From Nonomuraea typhae (GTDB lineage Bacteria; Actinomycetota; Actinomycetes; Streptosporangiales; Streptosporangiaceae): 64,000 nt of DNA. Positions 43,183 to 53,997 of the stretch are shown piece by piece; within the stretch, counting starts at the first letter, position 1; each line of letters opens with the position of its first letter. Where the stretch lies: assembly GCF_009760925.1 (NCBI RefSeq), contig NZ_VRLV01000003.1, positions 620,001 through 684,000 of the forward strand, in the 5' to 3' direction. The notes below the pieces were generated by a model, which worked only from the letters and a program-made list of their open reading frames with translations, was not told the DNA's origin and ran no database searches. The translations under genes and the position numbers were made by a program.

Positions 43183-43737
43183 ATGGCGACTTCCCATCTA
43201 GATCCGCACCAAAGAAGCCAGGACACCAGGCGCCGCGTACTCGAGATGGCCGTCTCGCTCCGCGACGACCGCACCGGCGGGCCCGTGGATCATTTCCTCG
43301 CCCTGCTCCAGGACCGCCTTCCGCTCTGGCTCCGCATCCTGCACGACCTGTCGCACCTCGTCGGCAAGGGACGGGTCAACGACAACCTGCTGCCGATCAC
43401 CCGGGCCGGCATCGACTACTACGCGGAGATCCAGTCGGCGGCGCTGCCCGCCTTCACCTCCCCCAGTGTCACGGTCCGTTTCCGGGAGGCGATCCGCGAC
43501 AACGGGCTGGGGCCGCTGGCCGAGACCGCTCCGCTGGCCGCCTATCTCGCCGCCGAGCAGCGCCTGGGCCGGGTGAACGGCGAGGCCGATCCGGAGGCCA
43601 GCGCCCGGCTGCTGCTGGCCGGCTGTTTCCGGCACGCCTACAACGAGATGGTCTTCGGCGCCGACGCCGGGCCCACGCGGGACGTGAGCGCGGAGGAAAT
43701 CGTCCGCGAACTCCGCCTGGAACCTGGTAGATCATAG
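43183..43737 (+). CDS. TetR C-terminal-like protein lacking the HTH domain
   Basis: Protein of 184 residues from ATG 43183 (TAAGG 6 bases upstream); GTG 43159 would add 8 residues. The C-terminal half, with PLAAYLAAEQRLGRVNGEAD, PEASARLLLAGCFRHAYNEM and VFGAD, strongly resembles the ligand-binding domain of TetR/AcrR regulators. The N-terminal 50-residue HTH expected in that family is absent. No HTH remnant is found in any frame of the 190 bases upstream, which are unusually AT-rich for this window. It may be a truncated regulator, a pseudogene with a fresh start, or a ligand-binding partner of another regulator. Confidence 0.6.
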   Translation: MATSHLDPHQRSQDTRRRVLEMAVSLRDDRTGGPVDHFLALLQDRLPLWLRILHDLSHLVGKGRVNDNLLPITRAGIDYYAEIQSAALPAFTSPSVTVRFREAIRDNGLGPLAETAPLAAYLAAEQRLGRVNGEADPEASARLLLAGCFRHAYNEMVFGADAGPTRDVSAEEIVRELRLEPGRS

Positions 43738-43752
43738 CCCTATCGGGCTTTT
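43737..43752 (+). terminator. Rho-independent-like terminator after the TetR-like gene
   Basis: GCCC (43737-43740), TATC loop and GGGC (43745-43748) are followed by TTTT and then AGGGGTTTTT. The stem is short but the T-rich trailer is unusual for this GC-rich DNA. Confidence 0.5.
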
Positions 43753-43801
43753 AGGGGTTTTTCCAGCACTTTCTTGTTTATCGGGGGAAATAAGCCTTTT
43801 T

Positions 43802-43831
43802 GAGGGTACGGCGGCGCCGCGCCGTACCCTC
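43802..43831. terminator. Perfect 12-bp hairpin containing GGTACGGCGG
   Basis: GAGGGTACGGCG (43802-43813) pairs with CGCCGTACCCTC (43820-43831) around 6 bases. It lies 65 bases after the TetR-like gene and before the small membrane protein pair, and could back up the preceding terminator. The remaining part of 43738-43903 is AT-rich with no gene. Confidence 0.65.
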
Positions 43832-43903
43832 GGCTTGTCTTGCGCTTGCCCCGGAGCGTGCCGGGCGGGCACGCTGTCCGCCGTGCACATGAGGAGGACG
43901 GGC

Positions 43904-44290
43904 GTGGAGACGGGCGAACGGCGGGCCGGCCGGGGATGGGTGCTCGGCGGCGCCGTGCTGGTGGCGGCCTGGCTGGCCGGGGGGCGGCTGCCGTCGTTCG
44001 CCGGGGTCACCTACGCGGTCGTGATCGCGATCGGCGCGGTGGCGGTGGCGGCGGCGTTCTGGCCACGGGCGGATCGTGCGCCCGCGGCGGGCGGGCGGCT
44101 GCCCGGGTGGGTGTTCTGGGCGGTGCCGGCCGGCGCGTTCGGGCTGGTGGAGGTCTGGGCGCTGGTGGTGCGTGATCCGGCGTGGCCGACCTTCAGCGAC
44201 CTCATGGATCCGGTGCTGCTCGCGCCGGAGTGGCGGGGCTTGTTCTGGGTGGCCTGGCTCGTGACCGGATGGGGGCTGGTGCGGCGATGA
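43904..44290 (+). CDS. Hypothetical membrane protein
   Basis: Protein of 128 residues from GTG 43904, chosen because GAGGAGG lies about 7 bases upstream. Three to four hydrophobic segments are seen (GWVLGGAVLVAAWLAG, VTYAVVIAIGAVAVAAAFW, WVFWAVPAGAFGLVEVWALV, GLFWVAWLVTGWGLV). No catalytic motif is recognised. The stop overlaps the next start by 4 bases, so the two small membrane proteins are probably made together. Confidence 0.7.
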   Translation: METGERRAGRGWVLGGAVLVAAWLAGGRLPSFAGVTYAVVIAIGAVAVAAAFWPRADRAPAAGGRLPGWVFWAVPAGAFGLVEVWALVVRDPAWPTFSDLMDPVLLAPEWRGLFWVAWLVTGWGLVRR

Positions 44291-44487
44291 CGACGTGGGC
44301 GCTCACGGTCGTCGTCTACGGGGCGGCGCTGGTGGCCATGCTGGTGCTGGAGATCGCGGCCCGATGGCCCGGGTCCACGCTGCCGACCGCCGGGGAGTGC
44401 CTGGCCCGGGTGATGCGTCATCCGGCGGGCAGGCTGCTCGTGGTGTTGTCGTGGTGGTGGATCGGCTGGCACTTCCTGGCCCGCTGA
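44287..44487 (+). CDS. Small membrane protein, DUF6186-like
   Basis: Protein of 66 residues from ATG 44287, starting inside the previous stop. Two hydrophobic segments flank PTAGECLARVMRHPAGR, and the end is WWWIGWHFLAR. This layout resembles DUF6186 proteins as I remember them. Its last 70 bases overlap the end of the convergent chelatase gene, so one of the two reading frames may in reality be shorter, or the transcripts overlap. Confidence 0.6.
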   Translation: MTTWALTVVVYGAALVAMLVLEIAARWPGSTLPTAGECLARVMRHPAGRLLVVLSWWWIGWHFLAR

Positions 44488-45149
44488 GCCTCGTCGTGCC
44501 GGTGCCAGACCAGGGCGGCCAGGGCGGGGCCGGCGCCGATCGGGTCGCTGACCAGGTCTGCGCCCGCCGTCAGCAGGCGCGTGTGGAAGAAGCCGGGGGC
44601 CAGCAGGTAGGAGGCGAGCGCCACCCGGTGCCTGCGGGTGACCGCCTCCTCGAGCGTGGGCCGGCCCGCGGCGGCGAAGGCGGCGGTGACCGGGCGGCCG
44701 AGCCGTACCGACAGCAGGCCCGCGGCGGCGCGCACGTCGTCCAGGGCCGCCGGGTCGGAGGAGCCCGCGGCGGCCAGCACCACGCGGTCGTGCGCGCGCA
44801 GCCCGGCGGCGGACAGGCGGCGGGCCACCGCCTCCGCCAGCAGCGGGTGCGGGCCCAGCGCGGCGGCGATCCGGGCGTCCGGGCGGGTGCGGGCGACGAC
44901 CTCGGGCAGGTCCACGTGCGCGTGGTAGCCGCCGGCCAGCAGCAGCGGGACCACCGTCACCGGCCCGGGCGCCTCCGGCAGGACGCCGGCCAGCAGGGGG
45001 CGGCTGATCTCCAGGTAGGCGAGTTCCACCCGCTGCCCGGGGCGCCGGCGGGCCACGGCGGCGGCCACCTCGCGCAGGACCTTCTCGCCGCGGGGATCGC
45101 GCGTGCCGTGCGCCGCCAGGACGAGCGTGCCATGCGGCCGTCGCCTCAC
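44418..45149 (-). CDS. CbiX/SirB-like sirohydrochlorin chelatase family protein
   Basis: Putative class II chelatase of 243 residues from GTG 45149, overlapping the hemD-like stop. GTLVLAAHGTRDPRG contains the first metal-binding histidine, and VPLLLAGGYHAHVDLP the second pair. A second half (VVLAAAGSSDP and SYLLAPGFFHTRLL) repeats the pattern, as in two-domain CbiX proteins. At the end of a nitrite reductase operon it should insert iron into sirohydrochlorin for the sirohaem of NirB (inference). The C-terminal 23 residues run into the opposing membrane protein gene. Confidence 0.8.
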   Translation of the reverse strand: MRRRPHGTLVLAAHGTRDPRGEKVLREVAAAVARRRPGQRVELAYLEISRPLLAGVLPEAPGPVTVVPLLLAGGYHAHVDLPEVVARTRPDARIAAALGPHPLLAEAVARRLSAAGLRAHDRVVLAAAGSSDPAALDDVRAAAGLLSVRLGRPVTAAFAAAGRPTLEEAVTRRHRVALASYLLAPGFFHTRLLTAGADLVSDPIGAGPALAALVWHRHDEAQRARKCQPIHHHDNTTSSLPAG

Positions 45150-46276
45150 TGGACGGCCAGGCGGTAGCCGCGCTTGACCACGGTCTCCACGATGCCGGCG
45201 GGCCCCAGGGCGCGGCGCAGGCGGGTGACGGCCATCTCCACCGCGTGCTCGGCCGACTCGCGGGCGGGGCTGCCGGGCAGGACCAGCCGCAGATCCGCTC
45301 GGGTGATGACATGTCCGGGTTTGGTGGCCAGGCGCTTCAGGATGGCCATCGGAGCGGGCGGCAGGGGGCGCAGGTCGCCGTCGACGACCACGGCGTGGCC
45401 GCGGATCTCCAGGCGATGGCCTCCGGCGGTCATCCGGGTGACGCCGTGTTCCGGCAGGTGGCGGGCCAGGGCGCGGGCGAGCGCACCGAGGCGGGAGCGT
45501 TCCGGCCGGAGGGTGGGCACGCCGCGTTCCTCCAGGGGCTGGGCGGTCACCGGGCCCACGCAGGCGGCCACCACCGCGCCGGCGAACGCGCCCAGCAGCG
45601 CCTCCTCCTGGCCGTGCGCGCGGGCCTCGCGCAGCATGGCGAGGACGGCGGGCGCGCTGGTGAAGGCGACCGCGTCCACGGCGCCGCCGACGGCCTGGGC
45701 GACCAGGCGGCGCAGCGGCGAGCTGTCGCGGTAGGGCATCCAGCGGTACACGGGCACCTCGATGACCTCCGCCCCCGCCTGGCGCAGGGCGGCGACGAAG
45801 CCGTCCAGGGGCTCGCCGTGCAGTTGCACGGCGATGCGGCGGCCGGTGAGGTCCTGGGCGAGGAGGTGGTCCTTGACCTCGCCGCAGGATTCGGTGGCGG
45901 GGGTCCAGTGGTCGTTGAGACCGGCCGCCCGCACCGCGCCGCGCGCCTTGGGGCCGCGGGTGAGCAGGCGGGCCTCGGTGAGGCGCACGGCGAGGTCGCC
46001 CGAGAGTCCCCAGCCGTCGGCGGCGGCCATCCAGCCGCGGAAGCCGACCCCGGTGGTGATCACGACGTCGTCCAGGGGGGCGGCGAGCGCGCGGCGGGTG
46101 GCCGCCAGCAGGCCGGCGTCCTCCGCCAGCGGCACCAGCCGGATCGCGGGGGCGCTGACCACGCGGGCGCCGCGCCGTTCCAGCAGCGCCCGGAACTCCT
46201 CCCTGCGCCGGGTCGCGGTCACGCCCACGGTGAATCCGGCCAGCGAGTCCGGCGCCGTCTCCAGGGCGGCGGTCAT
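45146..46276 (-). CDS. Uroporphyrinogen-III synthase-like protein with winged-helix domain
   Basis: Protein of 376 residues from ATG 46276. Residues 10-265 follow HemD: GFTVGVTATRRREEFRALLE, VVITTGVGFRGW, VQLHGEPLDGF, VDAVAFTSAPAVLAML and CVGPVTAQPLEERG. Residues about 285-376 form an OmpR/PhoB-type winged helix (LPPAPMAILKRLATKPGHVI, then EHAVEMAVTRLRRALG and ETVVKRGYRLAV). Such HemD-regulator fusions occur beside actinobacterial nitrite reductase genes (Rv0260c-like). It may make the sirohaem precursor, act as a transcription factor, or do both. Stop and start overlap with both neighbours. Confidence 0.88.
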   Translation of the reverse strand: MTAALETAPDSLAGFTVGVTATRRREEFRALLERRGARVVSAPAIRLVPLAEDAGLLAATRRALAAPLDDVVITTGVGFRGWMAAADGWGLSGDLAVRLTEARLLTRGPKARGAVRAAGLNDHWTPATESCGEVKDHLLAQDLTGRRIAVQLHGEPLDGFVAALRQAGAEVIEVPVYRWMPYRDSSPLRRLVAQAVGGAVDAVAFTSAPAVLAMLREARAHGQEEALLGAFAGAVVAACVGPVTAQPLEERGVPTLRPERSRLGALARALARHLPEHGVTRMTAGGHRLEIRGHAVVVDGDLRPLPPAPMAILKRLATKPGHVITRADLRLVLPGSPARESAEHAVEMAVTRLRRALGPAGIVETVVKRGYRLAVQ

Positions 46277-46602
46277 GCGCGCACCTCCACGTGCGCGCCG
46301 CGCAGGCGCGCCGGATAGACGGGTACGGTGGCCGTCGCGTCGTCCAGGCAGGCCCCGGTGACCAGGGAGAAGACCTGCTTGTGCATGGGCGAGGCCACGG
46401 TGGGCTCACCGGCGCGGGTGCCGACGATGCCGCGGGACAGGATCTGGGCGCCGCTGAAGGGGTCCCGGTTGCCGATGGCGTACACGAGGCCCCCGTAATC
46501 ACGAAATATGGCGATCTGGTGCTCTTGTATCAGCGCGCACACGCCACGCTCGGGCAGCAGCTCGCTGTACCGGCAGACCGCGGTCCACGGGGCAAGGGTC
46601 AT
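46273..46602 (-). CDS. nirD: Nitrite reductase small subunit
   Basis: Rieske-like small subunit of the assimilatory NAD(P)H nitrite reductase, 109 residues from ATG 46602. It shows APWTAVCRYSELLPERGVCA, IAIFRDYGGLVYAIGNRDPF and SPMHKQVFSLVTGACL, and lacks the Rieske cysteine/histidine pairs, as usual for NirD. It overlaps nirB upstream and the hemD-like gene downstream by 4 bases each. Confidence 0.93.
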   Translation of the reverse strand: MTLAPWTAVCRYSELLPERGVCALIQEHQIAIFRDYGGLVYAIGNRDPFSGAQILSRGIVGTRAGEPTVASPMHKQVFSLVTGACLDDATATVPVYPARLRGAHVEVRA

Positions 46603-49016
46603 CGCACGACCTCCAAACGGATCGGGACGGGCTGGATCTGCTCGCGCACGGTCTCGAAGCAGATGGACGGGTCCGGCGTCCCCGGCGCGTTGACGAAGCT
46701 GACGAAGCGGGCCAGCTTGCCGGGGTCCTCCAGGGTGGCCCGCCATTCGTCCGCGTATCCGGCCACGTGCCGCGCCATCTGCGCGTCCAGGTCGGCGCAG
46801 ATGCCCAGCGAGTCGTCCACGACGACCGCGCGCAGGTAGGCCAGCCCGCCCTCCAGCCCCTCCAGCCAGGCCGAGGTGCGCTGAAGCCGGTCGGCCGTGC
46901 GGACGTAGAACATGAGGAACCGGTCGATCGTCCGCACCAGGCCGTCGGTGGACAGGCCGGCCGCCAGCAGGTCCGCGTGGCGGGGGGTGAAACCCCCGTT
47001 GCCCCCGACGTAGAGGTTCCATCCGCTCTCGGTGGCGATGACCCCGAAGTCCTTGGAGCGCGCCTCGGCGCACTCCCGGGCGCACCCGGAGACGGCCGAC
47101 TTGAGCTTGTGCGGCGCGCGCAGCCCCCGGTAGCGCAGCTCCAGGGCGATGGCCAGCCCGACGGAGTCCTGCACGCCGTAGCGGCACCAGGCCGAGCCGA
47201 CGCACGACTTCACCGTCCGCAGCGCCTTGCCGTAGGCGTGCCCCGACTCGAAGCCGGCCTCGACCAGCCGCCGCCAGATGTGCGGCAGCTGCTCGACCCG
47301 GGCGCCGAGCAGGTCGATGCGCTGCCCGCCGGTGATCTTGGTGTAGAGGCCGAAGTCGCGGGCGACCTCGCCGATGGCGATGAGCTTGCCGGGGGTGATC
47401 TCGCCGCCGGGCACGCGGGGCACGACGGAGTAGGTGCCGTTCTTCTGGATGTTGGCCAGGAAGTGGTCGTTGGTGTCCTGCAGCGCGGCCCGCTCGCCCT
47501 CCAGCACGTGCCCGCTGTGCAGGGAGGCCAGGATCGAGGCCACGGTCGGCTTGCAGACGTCGCAGCCCCTGCCGGTCCCGTGCGCGGCGATGAGCTCGGA
47601 GAACGTGGTGATCCCGCGCACCCGCACGATGTCGAACAGCTCGGCCCTGCTGTGGGCGAAGTGCTCGCACAGCGCCTTGGGCAGCTCCACGCCGGACCTC
47701 TCCAGCAGCTTCTTCAGCATCGGCACGCACGAGCCGCAGGTCGCCCCGGCGCGGGTGCACGCCTTCAGGGCGGGCACGTCGCAGGCGCCCCCGGCGACGG
47801 CCGAGCGCACCCGCCCGGCGCTGACGTTGTTGCACGAGCACACCTGCGCGTCGTCGGGCAGGTCGAGCGCGGGCCCGCCGCCGGTGAACAGCAGGTCGGA
47901 CGGCGCGGCGGGCAGCGCCTTGCCGACGAAGGGCCGCAAGGTCGCGTACGGCCCGGCGTCCCCGACGCAGATGCCGCCCAGCAGCGTCGCGGCGTCGTCG
48001 GAGACGAACAGCTTCTTGTAGACCCCGGCCACCGGATCCATGTAGGTGACGTCCAGCGCCCCCTCCATGGCGCCGAACTGGGCCACCTCGACGCCGAGCA
48101 GCTTGAGCCTGGTCGACAGGTCCGCCCCGGTGAAGGCGGCCGAGCCGCCGGTGATGCGGTCGGCGGCCACCTCGGCCATCGTGTTGCACGGCCCGGCCAG
48201 CCCGTAGACCCGCCCGCCGGCCAGCGCGCACTCCCCCACCGCGTAGATGGCCGGGTCGGAGGTGCGCATGCCGGCGTCCACCACGATGCCGCCCCGCTCG
48301 CCGACCGCCAGGCCGCAGGCGCGGGCCAGCTCGTCGCGCGGCCGTACGCCGGCGGAGACGACCACGACGTCGGCGGGCACCTCGGCGCCGTCGGCCAGCA
48401 CCACGCGCCCGGGCCGGACGGCGGCCAGGGAGACGCCGGAGTGCACGCCGATGCCCAGCGCCTCGATGTGGCCGCGCAGGACGGCCCCGCCGCCTTCGTC
48501 GACCTGGCGAGGCATGAGCCAGGGGGCCGGCTCGACGATGGAGGTGGCCGGCCCGAGGCCGCGCAGCGCGTCGGCCGCTTCCAGGCCGAGGAGCCCGCCG
48601 CCGATCACGACGCCCGTGGCGGCGCCCGCGGCGGCGGCGCGCAGGGCGTCCAGGTCGGCGACGGTCCGGTAGACGAGGGCGCCGGCGGCCTGGGGCGGCA
48701 CGAACGGCGCGGAGCCGGTGGCCAGCACCAGCGTGTCGTAGGGTTCCACGTGCCCGTCCGACGTGGTCACGGTCCGGGCGGCGCGGTCGATGGAGGTGAC
48801 CCGGGCGCCGAGCCGGGTGACGACGCCCGGAGGGACCGGATAGGTGAGCTCGGCCAGGCTCGTCCCCTTGAGGTAGGAGGTCAGCGCCACCCGGTCGTAG
48901 GCGGGCAGCGGCTCCTCCCCCAGCACGGTGACGCTCCCGGAGAAGCCGCGCTCGGCCAGCGCCTCCAGCAGCCGGTGGGCGGCCGGGCCGTACCCGGCGA
49001 CCACGAGCCTGTTCAT
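46599..49016 (-). CDS. nirB: Nitrite reductase large subunit
   Basis: Sirohaem enzyme reducing nitrite to ammonium, 805 residues from ATG 49016 with SD GGAAGGTGTG. The order is FAD/NAD domain (LVVAGYGPAAHRLLEAL, VIGGGLLGLEAADAL), BFD-like [2Fe-2S] domain (CSCNN..., CTRAGATCGSC), then the sirohaem/4Fe-4S part with SCVGSAWC and SGCAREC cysteine motifs. VYKKLFVSDDAATLLGGICV is family typical. All redox motifs are present. It is the fourth gene of the nitrate assimilation operon. Confidence 0.96.
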   Translation of the reverse strand: MNRLVVAGYGPAAHRLLEALAERGFSGSVTVLGEEPLPAYDRVALTSYLKGTSLAELTYPVPPGVVTRLGARVTSIDRAARTVTTSDGHVEPYDTLVLATGSAPFVPPQAAGALVYRTVADLDALRAAAAGAATGVVIGGGLLGLEAADALRGLGPATSIVEPAPWLMPRQVDEGGGAVLRGHIEALGIGVHSGVSLAAVRPGRVVLADGAEVPADVVVVSAGVRPRDELARACGLAVGERGGIVVDAGMRTSDPAIYAVGECALAGGRVYGLAGPCNTMAEVAADRITGGSAAFTGADLSTRLKLLGVEVAQFGAMEGALDVTYMDPVAGVYKKLFVSDDAATLLGGICVGDAGPYATLRPFVGKALPAAPSDLLFTGGGPALDLPDDAQVCSCNNVSAGRVRSAVAGGACDVPALKACTRAGATCGSCVPMLKKLLERSGVELPKALCEHFAHSRAELFDIVRVRGITTFSELIAAHGTGRGCDVCKPTVASILASLHSGHVLEGERAALQDTNDHFLANIQKNGTYSVVPRVPGGEITPGKLIAIGEVARDFGLYTKITGGQRIDLLGARVEQLPHIWRRLVEAGFESGHAYGKALRTVKSCVGSAWCRYGVQDSVGLAIALELRYRGLRAPHKLKSAVSGCARECAEARSKDFGVIATESGWNLYVGGNGGFTPRHADLLAAGLSTDGLVRTIDRFLMFYVRTADRLQRTSAWLEGLEGGLAYLRAVVVDDSLGICADLDAQMARHVAGYADEWRATLEDPGKLARFVSFVNAPGTPDPSICFETVREQIQPVPIRLEVVR

Positions 49017-50403
49017 GCGTTCACACCTTCCTGCTCGCACAGCCAGCCGACGATGCCCTCGACGGCCTCGCGGCAGGTGCCGCAGCCGGTCGTGGCCCTG
49101 GTCGCCGCGCTGACCGCGGCCAGGTCGCGGGCGCCTGCCTCCCAGCAGGCGCGGATCTGGCCCTTGGTGACGTTGTTGCAGTGGCAGACCTTGGCGGCGT
49201 CCGGCATGCGCACGGGGCTGCCGGCCGCCGCGCCGCCCGGCGGGCCGCCGAACAGCAGGCCCGCGCGGTCGCCCGGGACCTGCGCGCCGCGGTCGTAGAG
49301 CTGGGTGAGCGTGCCGACGGCGTCGCTGTCGCCCAGCAGGATCGCGCCGACCAGGCGGCCGTCGCGGATGACGAGCTTGCGGTAGGTGCCCCGGGCGCGG
49401 TGGCTGAAGCGCACCACCTCGGCCTGCTCCTCGCCGAGCTGGGTCTCGCCCATCGCGGCCAGCTCGACGCTGCGCGCCTTGAGCCGGGTGACCAGGCGCG
49501 AGCCCCGGTAGCGGGCCTTGCCGCCGGTGATGACGTCGGCGGCGACGGCGGCCTGCTCCCAGGCGGGGGCGACCAGGCCGTAGACGGTGCCGTCGTGCTC
49601 GGCGCACTCGCCGACGGCGAAGACGGCCGGGTCGCCGGTGCGCAGCTCGTCGTCGACGACGACGCCCCGCCGTACCTCGAGGCCCGCCTCCGCGGCCAGG
49701 TTCGTGAGCGGGCGCACCCCGCAGGCGAGCACGACCAGGTCGGCCGCCACCGTCCGGCCGCTCGCGAGCACGCCCTCGCCGGTGATCGCGGTGACGTTCA
49801 CGCCGGTGCGGATCTCGACGCCGAGCCCGCGCAGCGTCTCGCCGAGCATGAGCCCGGCCTCGGCGTCGAGCTGGCGTTCCATGAGGTGGCCGGCCAGGTG
49901 CAGGAGGGTGACGGGCAGGCCGCGGCCGGCCAGCCCGCGGGCCGCCTCGATGCCGAGCAGCCCGCCGCCGATGACGACCGCGCGCCGGGCGCCGTCCGCC
50001 GCGGCGACGATCTTCTGGCAGTCGCCCAGCGTGCGGAACGGCAGCGCCCGCTCCACCCCGGCGATGGGCGGGACGATCGCCTCGCTGCCGGTCGCCAGCA
50101 CCAGCACGTCGTACGGCTCGCGCCGCCCGTCGCGGGTGACGACCGCCTGGGCGTCGCGGTCGATCCGGACCACCTCGGCGCCCAGATGGGCGTGCACGCC
50201 GTGCTCGCCGTACCAGTGGGCGTCCAGCAGGCGCACCTGGCCGGGCCCCGAGCTCCCGGCCAGGACGTTGGAGAGCAGCACCCGGTTGTAGGGCTGCCAG
50301 GGTTCGGCGCCGAAGACGGTGATCCCGGCGTCCGGGTCGCGGGCCCGGAGCTCGCCGGCCAGCCGGGATCCGGCCATGCCGTTGCCCACCACGACGATCC
50401 GCG

Positions 50404-50407
<4 letters not shown>
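49013..50407 (-). CDS. FAD/[2Fe-2S] electron-transfer subunit of nitrate reductase (NasB-like)
   Basis: Flavoprotein of 464 residues from ATG 50407, similar to the front half of NirB but without the sirohaem part. FAD motif IVVVGNGMAGSRLAGELRAR, NAD motif AVVIGGGLLGIEAARGL, DPAVFAVGECAEHDG and a C-terminal BFD domain CHCNNVTKGQ ... GCGTC. It probably passes electrons from NAD(P)H to the nitrate reductase encoded just upstream. The alternative is a spare NirB diaphorase. It overlaps both neighbours by 4 bases. Confidence 0.87.
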
Positions 50408-52467
<2,060 letters not shown>

Positions 52468-52523
52468 CCTTGGGTCCCTTCTGTAACCGCTGTGCTAACA
52501 GGCGCTCACCGCGGGTGTGAGCA

Positions 52524-53819
52524 TCACACGCGGGCGTGGGCCAGGCTCGCGACGCCGACCGTGCGCAGGTAGCACCACCACGTGAGCGCGCCGCAGGCGG
52601 CGTAGAAGGCGGCGAAGGCCGCGAAAGCGGCGGCCGGGCTGCCGGTGCCCGCGAACGACATGCCGAAGCCCCGGTTGATGAGGAAGCCGCCGAAGGCGCC
52701 GACCGCCGAGATGATGCCGATCGCCGCCGACGCCTGCCGCCTGCCGTACTCCTGGGCGTCCGCGCCGCGCTCGGCCAGCGCCGTGGCCAGGAAGATGGCC
52801 GGGATCATGCGGTAGGTGGAGCCGTTGCCGATGCCGGCGGTGACGAAGAGCAGCTGGAAGGCGGCGAAGAAGGCCCAGAACCCGCCGCCGGAGACGGCCG
52901 CCCACGTCAGCAGCACGCCCGCGCCCATCGCCGCGAACGTCCAGACCGTCACCCGGGCGCCGCCGAGCCGGTCGGCCAGCCAGCCGCCCACCGGCCGGAT
53001 CAGCGAGCCCGCCAGCGGCCCGGCGAAGGCGACCGCCGCCCACGGCGCCTGCGGGTACAAGCTCTTGGCCAGCAGCGGGAAGGCCGTCGAGTAGCCGATG
53101 AACGAGCCGAACGTGCCGATGTAGAGGAACGACATGACCCAGGTCTGCGCGCTGCCGGCCACCGCGAGCTGCTCGCGCGGATCGGCCTTCGCCGTCGCCA
53201 GGTTGTCCATGAACAGCCAGGCGCACACCGCCGCGACCACGATGAACGGCACCCAGAACCAGCCCGCCGCCGCCAGCCCCAGTGAGCCGATCACCAGCGG
53301 CACCACGAGCTGCACCGAACTGACCCCGATGTTGCCGCCCGCCGCGTTCAGCCCCAGCGCCGAGCCCTGCTTACTCTGCGGATAGAAGTAGGTGATGTTG
53401 GCCATGCTCGAGGCGAAGTTGCCGCCGCCCAGCCCGGCCAGGGCCGCGATCACCAGCAGCACCCAGAACGGCGTGCCGGGATCGCTCACCGCGAAGCCCA
53501 GCGCCACCGCCGGGATGAGCAGCAGCAGCGCGCTGACCACGGTGAAGGTGCGCCCGCCGAAGCGCGCCGGGCCGAAGGTGTACGGCAGGCGCAACGCCGA
53601 GCCGATCAGGTTCGGCAGCGCCACCAGCCAGAACAGCTCGTCCGTGGACAGGTCGAGGCGGCCCATGTTGGCGGCCACCACGCTCCACAGCGTCCAGACG
53701 GTGAAGCCGAGATGCTCGGCGAAGACGGAGAAGACGAGGTTGCGCCGGGCGGTCTTCCTGCCGGTGCGCGCCCAGAAGGCCGGATCGTCGGGGTGCCAGT
53801 CATGGATCCATCGGGTCAT
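52524..53819 (-). CDS. narK: Nitrate/nitrite transporter (NarK family MFS)
   Basis: Membrane transporter of 431 residues from ATG 53819 with about 12 hydrophobic segments. The nitrate signature motifs are visible: ALAGLGGGNFASSMANITYF and the second GIGNGSTYRMIPAIF. FAEHLGFTVWTLWSVVA at the first helix is typical of NarK. First gene of the operon, 56 bases before the nitrate reductase. It faces the peptide deformylase gene across a 178-base gap. Confidence 0.93.
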   Translation of the reverse strand: MTRWIHDWHPDDPAFWARTGRKTARRNLVFSVFAEHLGFTVWTLWSVVAANMGRLDLSTDELFWLVALPNLIGSALRLPYTFGPARFGGRTFTVVSALLLLIPAVALGFAVSDPGTPFWVLLVIAALAGLGGGNFASSMANITYFYPQSKQGSALGLNAAGGNIGVSSVQLVVPLVIGSLGLAAAGWFWVPFIVVAAVCAWLFMDNLATAKADPREQLAVAGSAQTWVMSFLYIGTFGSFIGYSTAFPLLAKSLYPQAPWAAVAFAGPLAGSLIRPVGGWLADRLGGARVTVWTFAAMGAGVLLTWAAVSGGGFWAFFAAFQLLFVTAGIGNGSTYRMIPAIFLATALAERGADAQEYGRRQASAAIGIISAVGAFGGFLINRGFGMSFAGTGSPAAAFAAFAAFYAACGALTWWCYLRTVGVASLAHARV

Positions 53820-53842
53820 GGGCGTGACCGTAGGCAGCGCTC

Positions 53843-53921
53843 GTTACGCACGATGACGGGCCGTGACCGTGCGAAGGTTACGCCCGGCTCACCGCCGCAA
53901 CCCCGGCAACACGGATGTAAC
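53843..53921. promoter_or_regulatory. Possible GlnR-type half sites upstream of narK
   Basis: GTTAC occurs at 53843-53847 and 53877-53881 and GTAAC at 53917-53921. These match the GTnAC half of the actinobacterial GlnR box, and nitrate assimilation genes are common GlnR targets. The companion GAAAC half at the expected 6-base spacing is not convincing, so this is only a lead. Confidence 0.25.
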
Positions 53922-53997
53922 GCCCGCCTCCAGGTTGGCGGCGATCATTGCTGGGAAACTCTCCCCTGACATCGCGCGAGATCTCGGGGAGTTGCGT

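Noticed and set aside
53843-53921. A confident GlnR operator before narK
   Set aside because: Three GTnAC half sites exist, but the paired GAAAC halves at proper spacing are missing, so it is listed only as a weak lead.
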